Assembly: GCA_965226285.1 (NCBI GenBank)
Contig: CBDDCQ010000006.1
Coordinates: 1,054,001-1,118,000 of the forward strand
Reading direction: 5' to 3'
DNA from: CBDDCQ01 sp965226285
GTDB taxonomy: Bacteria; Bacteroidota; Bacteroidia; Flavobacteriales; Ichthyobacteriaceae
DNA length: 64,000 bases
Below are positions 44,513-53,067 of the stretch, piece by piece (the first letter of the stretch is position 1; each line of letters begins with the position of its first letter). The notes beneath the pieces are model-generated. The model was given only the letters and a program-made list of their open reading frames with translations. It ran no database searches and was not told where the DNA came from. Made by a program: the position numbers and the translations under genes.

Positions 44513-46279
44513 ATGAATGAAAATAATCACATATTATCCAAAGGTCAATCCATAAATGACACACACAAAGTTACGTTCTTTCTAAAAAAAGGAAGTTATG
44601 CAGAAACCTATCGTGTAAAAGACCAAGAGGGAAAAAACAAACTACTCAAATTATTTGCTTATTCAAAATTAGATAGGACCCAGTTTGATAAAAATGGAAA
44701 TGTATTAGAAATAGAGATCTTAAAGAACATCAAGCATCCTAATTTAGTAAAATACTGTGATAGTGGTGAATTAATAATTGAAGGTAAAAAATACGCGTTT
44801 GCTATTCTTGATTTTATTAGTGGCGAAACTTTAGCGGATAAATTAAAAAGAGAACAAACGCTAAATATTTATGAAACCAAAGACATTATTTCAGGAGTTT
44901 TAAATGGGCTAAAATATTTACATTCATTAGGTAATCCAGTTATTCATAACGACCTTACGAATCTGAATGTTATGTTGGATTTATCGGGAAAAGTTGATAT
45001 TCCAAAAATAATAGATTTTGGGTATGCTCGTTTTTTAAATCAATCCAACAAGGACTTTTTGAAAGATGGCTTGAATCCCTTTTATCAAGCCAATGAAGCG
45101 TTTAACAAAGTCTTTTCTGTTCAAAGTGATGTGTTTTCAGTTGGTGCTTTGTATTATCATCTATTAGAGGGGTTACCCCCGTGGTTTTTAGAAATTTCAA
45201 AATACAAAGCAGATACTATAAAGTTAGAGGATGCTATTATTGAAGAACGAAAAAAGCCTTTAAAATTCACAGACATAACAGACCCGCAAACTCAAGACAT
45301 AATTAGTAAAGCGTTACAATCAAATTCAGAAAATCGTTTTGCAAATATCAACGATTTTATCAAGGCAATTAACGGAGAAATGGAAGTGAGACAACTTTCA
45401 TCACCTCAAGACGAGAACCCCAAGCCCAAACTTAATGAAATCAAAAAAGGGCAAGGATTTGCAGCTATTGCAGGAATGCAAGAATTGAAAGACACTATCA
45501 AACGTGATGTTATTGATGCTTTAAACGAAAAAGAACGTTACGCAGAATATGGTTTAACAATTCCTAACGGAATGTTGCTTTATGGCCCACCAGGTTGTGG
45601 TAAAACATTTTTTGCAGAACGAATGGCAGAAGAAATAGGATTTAATTTTTATCAGCTAAAACCTTCTGACATTCAAAGTAAATGGATAAATGCATCACAA
45701 GAAAATATAAAGAAACTTTTTGATGAAGCACGAAAAAATGCACCAAGTATTATTTTTATTGATGAATTAGACGCAGTTGTTCCAAATCGTGATAATTCAA
45801 GCATAAGCCATATGAATACCAGTGTTGTAAATGAGTTTTTAGCACAAATGAATAATTGTGGAGAGGATGGGCTTTTTATTATCGGTGCGACTAATCGTCC
45901 TAATGCAATAGATCCTGCTGTTTTAAGATCGGGCAGGTTGGATAAGCGAATCTATTTACCACCACCTGACTTTGAAGCTAGAAAAATGATGTTTAAACTG
46001 TATTTAAAGAAAAGACCTATAGAAGTTGGTTTAGATTATTGCGAATTTGCAAAAGCTACCGAAAACTATATGTCAAGCGATATAAAATTTCTTTGTGATG
46101 AAGCGTCAAGAAGTGCGTTAAAATTGAATTCAAGAATTTCAAAAGAAATTTTACGAAACACCGTAAATAACCATCCACCCTCTATTTCGCTAAAAGAATT
46201 GAATAAATACATTGCAATTAGTGCAGAAATGGAAGGTTCGGACAAAAATAGTAACGAACGAACACGAATAGGTTTTTAA
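44513..46279 (+). CDS. Island gene 5: Ser/Thr protein kinase fused to AAA+ ATPase
   Basis: 588 residues, two enzyme domains. Residues 20-290 are a eukaryotic-like kinase: glycine loop LKKGSYAETY (24-33), ATP-binding Lys46, catalytic loop HNDLTNLN with Asp147 and Asn152, and DFG at 168-170. Position 146 is Asn where most kinases have Arg (non-RD type). Residues 315-560 are a FtsH/Cdc48-like AAA module: Walker A GPPGCGKT (358-365), Walker B IIFIDELD (413-420), sensor 1 Asn461 in GATNRP, and arginine-finger candidates Arg472 and Arg475. There is no FtsH protease motif or membrane segment. The ATG directly abuts the previous TAA, so translation is coupled. Probably phosphorylation-gated remodelling; partners unknown. 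Confidence 0.88.
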   Translation: MNENNHILSKGQSINDTHKVTFFLKKGSYAETYRVKDQEGKNKLLKLFAYSKLDRTQFDKNGNVLEIEILKNIKHPNLVKYCDSGELIIEGKKYAFAILDFISGETLADKLKREQTLNIYETKDIISGVLNGLKYLHSLGNPVIHNDLTNLNVMLDLSGKVDIPKIIDFGYARFLNQSNKDFLKDGLNPFYQANEAFNKVFSVQSDVFSVGALYYHLLEGLPPWFLEISKYKADTIKLEDAIIEERKKPLKFTDITDPQTQDIISKALQSNSENRFANINDFIKAINGEMEVRQLSSPQDENPKPKLNEIKKGQGFAAIAGMQELKDTIKRDVIDALNEKERYAEYGLTIPNGMLLYGPPGCGKTFFAERMAEEIGFNFYQLKPSDIQSKWINASQENIKKLFDEARKNAPSIIFIDELDAVVPNRDNSSISHMNTSVVNEFLAQMNNCGEDGLFIIGATNRPNAIDPAVLRSGRLDKRIYLPPPDFEARKMMFKLYLKKRPIEVGLDYCEFAKATENYMSSDIKFLCDEASRSALKLNSRISKEILRNTVNNHPPSISLKELNKYIAISAEMEGSDKNSNERTRIGF

Positions 46280-46298
46280 AATATAAAAATAATTAGCT

Positions 46299-46796
46299 AT
46301 GGAAACATTAGAACTCAATAAACTATTGCTCAAAACAGCTTTTTGTTGTATGGCTTGTGATGGCGATATAGACAAAAGAGAAATTAAGATAATTAATAAG
46401 TTACAAAAAGAAAAGAAAATTTTTGGTGAAATAGACATCAAAACAGAATTGAATACTTTTTTAAAGTTAATTAACAAAGATAGCAAAGGCTTTTTAGATA
46501 ATTATTTTGTTGAATTAGTAACTTTAGGTTTAACCACATCTGATGAATTGAAATTAGTGGAAGTCGCTATTACAATAATTAAAGCAGATGAAAATATTGA
46601 ATACAGTGAAATCAAGTTTTTTAAGGTAATTTATTCAAAATTGAAAATTGAAAACGAGTGTATTCTTGAAAAACATCCTGATTTTGAAGAATACTTAGAA
46701 AAAGACATTATAATTGATAACACTTATTTATTAAAATTTCAACAGAACTTTTTAGAAGATTGTAAAGAAATTTTTAAAGAGAATCTCTATAAATAG
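46299..46796 (+). CDS. Island gene 6: TerB-like protein
   Basis: 165 residues, all-helical. The N-terminus LLKTAFCCMACDGDIDKREI and the second half TIIKADENIEYSEIKFFKVI carry the paired Asp/Glu-rich loops of the TerB (tellurite-resistance B) fold, which is believed to bind metal. TerB domains occur with chaperones and membrane-stress systems. It is 19 bp after the kinase-AAA gene and ends the island operon. A separate TerB-DnaJ fusion is encoded at 51672-52406. Confidence 0.75.
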   Translation: METLELNKLLLKTAFCCMACDGDIDKREIKIINKLQKEKKIFGEIDIKTELNTFLKLINKDSKGFLDNYFVELVTLGLTTSDELKLVEVAITIIKADENIEYSEIKFFKVIYSKLKIENECILEKHPDFEEYLEKDIIIDNTYLLKFQQNFLEDCKEIFKENLYK

Positions 46797-46871
46797 ACAT
46801 CTTACTTGTTCTCACAATAATAAAGGCAATACAATGGCTGAATTCCTTTGACGAAATTGAAATTATAAGTG

Positions 46872-46973
46872 TTAAAGCACTTTTCTAATGGCTTTAGCTA
46901 CCTCATCTGAGTTTTTTCCTTTTGGTAACTCTCTTATTAAAAAGTAGTGATTTTAGCTTCGATTAACCGCCAT
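46872..46973 (-). pseudogene. Probable transposase fragment (IS30-like) downstream of the island
   Basis: On the minus strand an ATG at 46971-46973 opens MAVNRS, then an in-frame TAA, then NHYFLIRELPKGKNSDEVA and KAIRKVL before a stop. The piece resembles a short internal stretch of IS30-family transposases (..L-I-R-E-L..K-x-S-E-x-V-A-K-A). It is too short to be certain. The rest of the 46797-47046 gap shows nothing. Confidence 0.35.
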
Positions 46974-47046
46974 TTTTAATATTCCCCTCTTAAATATAGG
47001 AAGGACTAGAGATGGTTTGGTTAGTTATATCATGAGGTCAATTACA

Positions 47047-47868
47047 CTATTCACATTTCACCATAATAGGAAAATGGTCTGATAGAAACAAACCGTTATT
47101 TCTTCTATCGTCAATGTTTCTATAACTGTGTACTTTCAAATTTTTAGTAAAAATGTAATCTATTCGCTTATCTAATACCTTTTGGGTATCAAACTGATTG
47201 AAAGTACCTATGGGACCATAAGGAGGCATTTTACTTATTTTAAAAGTATCTTTTAACTCTTTTTCTAAAACTTTAATAGGTTCTTGGTTAGGTTCACTAT
47301 TAAAATCGCCTATTACGATGATTTTCTTTTTTTGTAATCGTTTCTTTTCTATCAAAGAAATAATGAGTTCAGACGATTTTTTTCGGGCTATTTTTCCAAT
47401 GTGGTCATAATGGCAATTAAAAATGTGTAAGGTATCATTTGTAGTTTTATTTTTGAAAACACCATAAGTGGCAATCCTTTCTAATGCAGCGTCCCAACCT
47501 TTAGAAATGGTATGGGGAGTCTCTGAAAGCCAATAGGTTTGAGTATGTATCAATTCAAATTTTGCAGCATCGTAAAAAATAGCAGCATATTCACCTTTCT
47601 GTTTTCCATCTTCTCTGGCTACCCCTACGTATTTATAGTTTACTAACATCTTATTCAGGTAAGTTATCTGCTTATAAAGCCCTTCTTGTATCCCAATTAT
47701 ACTTGGTTGGTAATAATGAATCATCTTTATAATATTGGTTTTTCTATATTCCCACCAGTTTTCTTTATCATTGGGATTATTATATCTAATATTGTAAGAC
47801 ATTATGTTATTTTGTGCATTAGTGCTGATACCATACACTAATAGTATTATTTTTATATATTTTGTCAT
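47047..47868 (-). CDS. Secreted endonuclease/exonuclease/phosphatase (EEP) family protein
   Basis: 273 residues with an N-terminal signal (MTKYIKIILLVYGISTNAQ). The EEP fold residues are visible: MSYNIRYNN, IGIQEGLYKQ (metal Glu), FNCHYDHIG, VIGDFNSEPNQ and SDHFPIMVKCE with the catalytic SDH. Members cleave phosphodiester or phosphoester bonds in nucleic acids, phosphoinositides or sphingomyelin; the substrate is not readable here. Located outside the cytoplasm by its signal. It follows holA by 19 bp on the minus strand. Confidence 0.88.
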   Translation of the reverse strand: MTKYIKIILLVYGISTNAQNNIMSYNIRYNNPNDKENWWEYRKTNIIKMIHYYQPSIIGIQEGLYKQITYLNKMLVNYKYVGVAREDGKQKGEYAAIFYDAAKFELIHTQTYWLSETPHTISKGWDAALERIATYGVFKNKTTNDTLHIFNCHYDHIGKIARKKSSELIISLIEKKRLQKKKIIVIGDFNSEPNQEPIKVLEKELKDTFKISKMPPYGPIGTFNQFDTQKVLDKRIDYIFTKNLKVHSYRNIDDRRNNGLFLSDHFPIMVKCE

Positions 47869-47887
47869 TGCTTTGTGCCTATGTAGT

Positions 47888-48895
47888 TTAAATATGCAAA
47901 ATATGAAAAGCCATTTCTCTAAGTAAATCTTTTATATTTGAACTGCTTCCTACGCCTTTAGATTTCGCATCTATATCCCGTAGAATGGAAATTACTTCCA
48001 CAGCTTTTTTCTTGGGGTAGTTAATGTAATATCTCTCATAATCTTTTACAAAATAAGGACTTCCGCCAATATGTTTGACTACATTTGAAGGAGATTTATC
48101 ATCTAAACTTTCATATATAAGGATATTACAAAATAGAACGTACAAAGTAGATATCGTAAATGCAATAGGATGCGTTTTTTGGTTATCGCCAAAGTAATTG
48201 ATAATTTTCATAGTTTTAATAATATTCTTACTACCAATAGCATCCCTAAGTTCAAAATTGTTAAAATCTTTACTAAAACCAATATTATCTTCTATAATTT
48301 TTGGGGTAATCTCTCCTCCTTTTGATAAGAGTGAAATAAGTTTTTCTAACTCATTATGAAGATTAGAAAGTTCATTTCCTATAAATTCAGCCAAAAGTAG
48401 CGTCGATTTATCAGATATGGTATATCCCTTTTCTGTTACATATTTTTTAATCCAAGTGGGAATTTGGTATTCGTATATCTTTTTGGTCTCCAAAAGTACG
48501 CTATCGTTACTCTTTTGTAAGGTTTTAAATATTTTCTTGCGTTTGTCTATGGCTTTTTTATAGCAAATTACAAATACAGTAGAAGACAAAGGGTTAAGTA
48601 CATAAGGTTCTATATTCTCTAAATTTCTAATTTGTTGAGCCTCTTTTACAAGTACTAATCTATAGTTTGAATTGACAGGGAATTGTTTTACTTCGGACAA
48701 CAATATATTTATATCATCTATATCATTGCCATACAAAATAGATTCATTAAATAATTTTTCATCTTCACTAAGTAGATTTTTATGGATATAGTTAGATATT
48801 TTATCTATATAAAAAGGTTCATTACCTGCTAAAAAATAGACAGATTGGTATTTTTTTTTGTCAATATGTTTGATTATATCATCTACTTGTTTCAT
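47888..48895 (-). CDS. holA: DNA polymerase III subunit delta
   Basis: Clamp-loader subunit that opens the sliding clamp. 335 residues; the start of the delta fold is VYFLAGNEPFYIDKISNYI, followed by LVKEAQQ, ELEKLISLL and FELRDAIGSKN, as in HolA. I start at the Met five codons inside the longest frame because the longer form (48910) would overlap the divergent gene's ATG. The divergent start codon at 48905 is only 9 bp away. The arrangement holA next to an HSDR_N protein is usual in Bacteroidota. Confidence 0.9.
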   Translation of the reverse strand: MKQVDDIIKHIDKKKYQSVYFLAGNEPFYIDKISNYIHKNLLSEDEKLFNESILYGNDIDDINILLSEVKQFPVNSNYRLVLVKEAQQIRNLENIEPYVLNPLSSTVFVICYKKAIDKRKKIFKTLQKSNDSVLLETKKIYEYQIPTWIKKYVTEKGYTISDKSTLLLAEFIGNELSNLHNELEKLISLLSKGGEITPKIIEDNIGFSKDFNNFELRDAIGSKNIIKTMKIINYFGDNQKTHPIAFTISTLYVLFCNILIYESLDDKSPSNVVKHIGGSPYFVKDYERYYINYPKKKAVEVISILRDIDAKSKGVGSSSNIKDLLREMAFHILHI

Positions 48896-48904
48896 CTTTG
48901 CAAG

Positions 48905-49342
48905 ATGCAAAAGATTAATATTACTAAATACGGAATAATCTGCAAAAATAAAGAAAATAAAACTTTTGTATATGATTCTATTCGCAAAAAATATGTACTA
49001 CTCACTAAAGAGGAAGAAGTAAGACAACGGTATATTAAATATCTTGAACAAGAAAAAAAATATACTTTATCTAATATAGGAGTAGAAGTGCAGTTTAAGT
49101 TGTTTCATATTCAAAAGAGAGCTGATATAGTTGTTTATAATTCTAAAATGAACCCTAAAATAGTGATAGAATGCAAAGCCCCAGACGTAGTGGTAAATAA
49201 TTCTGTACTCAAACAGGCCATGGAATACGCCATAGAAATACAACCCTTATATATAGTGCTTACTAATGGAATTTACCAATGGGTATTTCGAAAAGATATA
49301 CAAGGTAGATATAAACAGATAGAAGATTTGCCAAAAAGGTAG
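48905..49342 (+). CDS. Lone HSDR_N (type I restriction R subunit N-terminal) domain protein
   Basis: 145 residues holding the PD-(D/E)XK nuclease fold of HsdR N-termini: RADIVVYN (Asp), then PKIVIECKAP with the E-C-K triad end, and AIEIQPLYIVLTNG. No helicase part, and no hsdM or hsdS nearby, so it is not a restriction system. The Met at 48905 starts MQKINITKYG, the family's N-terminus; an earlier ATG at 48845 would lie inside holA. Pairing with holA suggests a role in DNA replication or repair. Confidence 0.85.
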   Translation: MQKINITKYGIICKNKENKTFVYDSIRKKYVLLTKEEEVRQRYIKYLEQEKKYTLSNIGVEVQFKLFHIQKRADIVVYNSKMNPKIVIECKAPDVVVNNSVLKQAMEYAIEIQPLYIVLTNGIYQWVFRKDIQGRYKQIEDLPKR

Positions 49343-49473
49343 TTTTTATCCGACTTATTAATTAAAAACAAACAGTTTAAGTTGAAATATTTATTTGATG
49401 TAAAGATTTTTTATATTGTTGCATTACAAATTTTGTAAGTAAAGTTATATAAAAAATATAATCATATACAATC

Positions 49474-51027
49474 ATGAAAAAGAGCATTTTTTTAATTTGT
49501 CTATTGGGATTATTAGTAAGTTGTAAAAAAGAACCTTATGAACCTTTATTACTATTTAATAAGATTACAATAAAATCAAAAGTAAATAATTATGTTACTT
49601 CACAACAGATATTAAATAATATATATGGTGACAAAGAGGGATACACCCTAAAAGGTATTATCATAGATAGATACGATCTTGCTCGAGTAAATGGAGTGAA
49701 GCCCCATTTTAATATACAGTTAATCAAAAGTGGTAGTTTTACGGCTGTTTTAAAATTAGAACATCCTGATTATGCTGATGTAGTAATACCAAACGCCCAA
49801 ATAGAATGGAAATATCCTAATTCAACGTTGAGTTTTAAAAAAATGATTAGAAACTATAAATCTGATGAGATTACTTATAATGAAATATTAGCCAATGTTC
49901 AAGGAGATAAGGATGGATATAGAATAAAAAGTATAAGAATATGGGATGATGATATCGCAGAGGTAAAAGGCAGTTGGGGATATTTAAGCATAAAATTAAA
50001 AAAACAAGGAACATTTAGGGCTAATATTGTCTTGAGTCGCTATAAATATCACATGAGTCGCTATAAATATGACAATGATATAAATGATATAACTATCAAA
50101 AACGCAGAATTTGAGTACTATTATGAAGTGCCTAACCTCACTTTTGAAAGGTTTGTTAGAGAAAATAATAGTAGAGACATCACGGCAGCCGAAATACTCT
50201 CTAATGTAAGGGGAAATAAGTCGGGGTATATGGTTAAAAGTATTGAATTATCTGATAACGATATGGCAGAGGTAAGAGGAGAGAAACCGCATTTGAGAAT
50301 TAAACTCAAAAAAACAGGTAATTTTACAGCAAATTTGGTACTGGAACACCCTAGATACAACGATATAACTATAAATAATGCAGAATTTGAAATATCTGAT
50401 ATTTACACTACAACAGACATAACTACGGTAGTATCTAAAACAGGAAGAGTGTGGATGGATAAAAACCTAGGTGCAGAAAGAGTGGCTACAGCCACAGACG
50501 ATACAAATGCTTATGGTGATTATTATCAATGGGGAAGGATGAGTGATGGGCATCAGAAGTATAATTCATTAGTATATACTTATAAGTGGTATAGTACATA
50601 TGATTCTTACTATTATGGTAAATTTGTAAAAGGTCGTCACAGTTGGTATAGAATCAGTTGGAACGATAATTTATGGAGTGGGAGATTCGGACATACATCT
50701 AATGGTGGATTAAATAACCCTTGTCCTAAAAATTTCAGAGTGCCTACTAAACAAGAGTGGACAAATGAAATAGCTACCTGGAATAGCACTATTTCAGATA
50801 TAAGACAAAGAGCATTTAATTCTGTACTTAAGCTCCCTGCCTCAGGATATAGAGATTACAAAGATGCAGATCTAGAAGATAGAGGCTTAGAAGGGTATTA
50901 TTGGTCAAGTACTCATAAATACTTATCAAAAAAGGCATATCATCTATACTTTAAAGATGATGAAATAAACTCAGATGACTATAGTTCCCATACAAACGGA
51001 TTTTCAATCAGGTGTATTAGGGACTAA
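49474..51027 (+). CDS. Surface lipoprotein: three repeats plus FISUMP domain
   Basis: 517 residues. Signal peptide with Cys17 in LLVSC, followed by KKEP, an export-signal-like charged stretch. Residues about 28-310 hold three repeats of about 90 aa of the same family as the giant lipoprotein at 19937 (ILNNIYGDKEGYTLKGI, ILANVQGDKDGYRIKSI, ILSNVRGNKSGYMVKSI). The C-terminal 200 residues are a FISUMP domain: RVWMDKNLGAERVATA, YGDYYQWGR, NPCPKNFRVPTKQEW, GYYWSSTHKY and GFSIRCIRD. Repeat 2 contains a 21-bp tandem duplication near 50034-50075 (SRYKYH-M-SRYKYD). Its base composition is AT-rich like the neighbours, unlike the giant paralogue. Likely surface exposed. Confidence 0.85.
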   Translation: MKKSIFLICLLGLLVSCKKEPYEPLLLFNKITIKSKVNNYVTSQQILNNIYGDKEGYTLKGIIIDRYDLARVNGVKPHFNIQLIKSGSFTAVLKLEHPDYADVVIPNAQIEWKYPNSTLSFKKMIRNYKSDEITYNEILANVQGDKDGYRIKSIRIWDDDIAEVKGSWGYLSIKLKKQGTFRANIVLSRYKYHMSRYKYDNDINDITIKNAEFEYYYEVPNLTFERFVRENNSRDITAAEILSNVRGNKSGYMVKSIELSDNDMAEVRGEKPHLRIKLKKTGNFTANLVLEHPRYNDITINNAEFEISDIYTTTDITTVVSKTGRVWMDKNLGAERVATATDDTNAYGDYYQWGRMSDGHQKYNSLVYTYKWYSTYDSYYYGKFVKGRHSWYRISWNDNLWSGRFGHTSNGGLNNPCPKNFRVPTKQEWTNEIATWNSTISDIRQRAFNSVLKLPASGYRDYKDADLEDRGLEGYYWSSTHKYLSKKAYHLYFKDDEINSDDYSSHTNGFSIRCIRD

Positions 51028-51101
51028 CCTTACACGAATTAGCGTATATATGCCTGCCAAAACAGAATGTACAAAAAGTAGAAAGTGCTAAAAAGTCGTA
51101 T

Positions 51102-51134
51102 AAAGCCCGTAGATATTAACTTACGGGCTTTTTT
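51102..51134 (+). terminator. Rho-independent terminator after the repeat lipoprotein
   Basis: AAAGCCCGTA (51102-51111) pairs perfectly with TACGGGCTTT (51122-51131) around a 10-nt loop, with the T-run continuing to 51134. Confidence 0.85.
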
Positions 51135-51671
51135 ATGCCCTGAAGCTATCTATCTAAAACGGAATGTACCAAAAAGTATAATTTGCTATAATTTTAATAT
51201 AACTTTTACCCTAAAACAAGCAAAGTGAGGCTAAACTATAATTGCCTGTAAATAAAGGCTTAGAAACCAATATAAACGTATAAAAAAACTTGAAAATAAA
51301 CTAAAAAAATATACGAAAAACAACTTGAAAAGTTGGAGTAACATTTTGATAAAAAAATTTTTTTTTGTTTTCCGTACTGACAATAAAATCGATAAAAAAT
51401 TGCTTATTTTTGATGGTTAATCATTTACAAACCACTTTTTTAAAATAAGGTGATAAAAAAACCAGAGAACAGCAAGAAGGTTTACAAATTTAAAAAATAA
51501 ATGATCATTTAAAGTAAGTACTACAAAATAAAAATAAGAGCAAATCAAAAAAATATAAAAATCTTTAATATATACATAAAAACACACTCTAAAAAATAAA
51601 GAGAAATTAAAAAAGGAGGTTGGAAAAACAAAATACCTAATTTTGAAATTTTAAGCAATTAACAACTTTTC
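51135..51671. other. Long A-rich intergenic region
   Basis: About 540 bp with no supported ORF. A plus-strand -7 box TATTTTTG lies at 51405-51412. Imperfect direct repeats of about 22 bp flank the terminator (51059-51080 and 51156-51178, sharing GAATGTAC and AAAAAGTA). From about 51420 to 51640 the plus strand is strikingly A-rich and purine-biased. A short transcript is possible but I cannot define one. Confidence 0.35.
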
Positions 51672-52406
51672 TTAAGAAAAACCTCTTTGCTTTTTAATAT
51701 TTTCGTAAGCCTGTTGTAATTTATTAAATTTTTCTTTGGCTATTTCTACATGCTCTACACCCAAATGCTGTACCTTATCAGGGTGGTATTTTACTGCCAT
51801 TTTTCTATAGGCTTTTTTTACCTGACTATCTGTAGCATTGGGTTCTATTTCTAATATTTTATAATCGGCTTTTTCATCAGTATAAAACATTGCTTTTATG
51901 GAAGCAAAATCTCGGGAGTTTACATACAGATAATTCGAAATAGTTTGTATTTTATTTACTTCGTATTCTGAAGTATGTCCATCAGATTTGGCTATCCCAA
52001 AAAGAAAATGTATTAGTTCCAGACGTGAAGAATGATCCATAAATTGATTGATCTGGCTACATACTTGCCTAATAGATATGTCTTTAGTATTAGCTATCTC
52101 TTTGAACAATTTAAACAGTTTACTAGCCTTCTCTACTCCATATACTCTATTGAAGTAATTCTTTACATAATCTAATTCTTCTTGCTTTACCTTACCATCA
52201 GCCTTGATGACTATAGCCGATAATATCAATATGCATATTTGAAAATCTCCCGATTGGGTAGAAGAATCATCATTTCTTAAATCTTCTATAATATGTTGAG
52301 ATTTTTTTGAAAATAAATTTCCTAAAGCATAACCTAAAATTGCTCCTATAGGTCCTCCAAAAGACCATCCTAAGCCTGCTCCTATCCATTTGATATACTT
52401 TGCCAT
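51672..52406 (-). CDS. TerB-DnaJ fusion (DjlA-like co-chaperone)
   Basis: 244 residues. Residues 6-32 form a glycine-rich hydrophobic segment (GAGLGWSFGGPIGAILGYALG) that probably anchors the protein in the inner membrane. A TerB-like helical domain follows (IVIKADGKVKQEELDYV, GIAKSDGHTSEYEVNKI). The C-terminal J domain has the HPD motif in AVKYHPDKVQHLG. This matches the DjlA architecture, a membrane co-chaperone stimulating DnaK. Last gene of a long minus-strand run. Confidence 0.88.
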   Translation of the reverse strand: MAKYIKWIGAGLGWSFGGPIGAILGYALGNLFSKKSQHIIEDLRNDDSSTQSGDFQICILILSAIVIKADGKVKQEELDYVKNYFNRVYGVEKASKLFKLFKEIANTKDISIRQVCSQINQFMDHSSRLELIHFLFGIAKSDGHTSEYEVNKIQTISNYLYVNSRDFASIKAMFYTDEKADYKILEIEPNATDSQVKKAYRKMAVKYHPDKVQHLGVEHVEIAKEKFNKLQQAYENIKKQRGFS

Positions 52407-52418
52407 AAGTTTTCTATT

Positions 52419-53063
52419 TTAAATATTTATAATCTTATCCCAACTTGCAAAAGCCTTTGCCATAATTACTAAACCACATATAATCAATATATAGCCCAAT
52501 ATCTTTTTTATTTTATCTATTTTTTGAGGAGTCAAAATCTTCTTAAACTTCTTAGCTAAAAGTATTTTAACAATATCTACACACATATAAGTGATGAGAA
52601 TAGTAGTAAAACAAATCAAAGAGTTGAAATGTCCTAAATTCATAGTACCTACCACAAATACTACTATCCCTATCCAATATAGTAATACGCCTACATTGAT
52701 AAAGTTCAATAAAAACCCTTTTACGACTAATAGGAGATAATTAGACTTTTTTACCTGTATTTTGTGATAATTTGTTTTTTCCTTTTTTACAATAGTTACC
52801 AAACCAAATACAATAAGCCCCAAACCACCTATCAAGAAAAGAGAGGGTGAATTTTGCATAACCGATAGCATAGGTTTACTTCCCAAATACGCAATGGCAA
52901 TAAATAAAATATCTGCTATTATCACTCCTAAATCAAAGTATAGAGCCGATCTAAAACCTTTGGTAATACTAGTTTCTATAAGCACAAAAAATGCAGGTCC
53001 CATTCCCAAGGGAATGGCAAGGGTAAGCCCTACAGTAATCCCATATAAAATAATTTCTATCAT
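52419..53063 (-). CDS. LysE/RhtB-family amino acid exporter
   Basis: 214 residues with six hydrophobic helices. The N-terminal MIEIILYGITVGLTLAIPLGMGPAFFVLIETSITKGFRSA is the LysE translocator signature (cited as motif IPLGMGPAFFVLIETSI). The transported amino acid cannot be inferred. It starts 4 bp after the OmpA-like gene's stop, so the two are cotranscribed. Confidence 0.85.
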   Translation of the reverse strand: MIEIILYGITVGLTLAIPLGMGPAFFVLIETSITKGFRSALYFDLGVIIADILFIAIAYLGSKPMLSVMQNSPSLFLIGGLGLIVFGLVTIVKKEKTNYHKIQVKKSNYLLLVVKGFLLNFINVGVLLYWIGIVVFVVGTMNLGHFNSLICFTTILITYMCVDIVKILLAKKFKKILTPQKIDKIKKILGYILIICGLVIMAKAFASWDKIINI

Positions 53064-53067
53064 ATTT

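Noticed and set aside
38326..46796. The island as a prophage or conjugative element
   Set aside because: No structural, packaging, integrase, relaxase or secretion genes are present; all six products are chaperone-, kinase- or envelope-type.
48905..49342. HSDR_N protein as part of a restriction-modification or defence system
   Set aside because: Only the nuclease N-domain is present, there are no methylase or specificity genes, and pairing with holA is ordinary in Bacteroidota.
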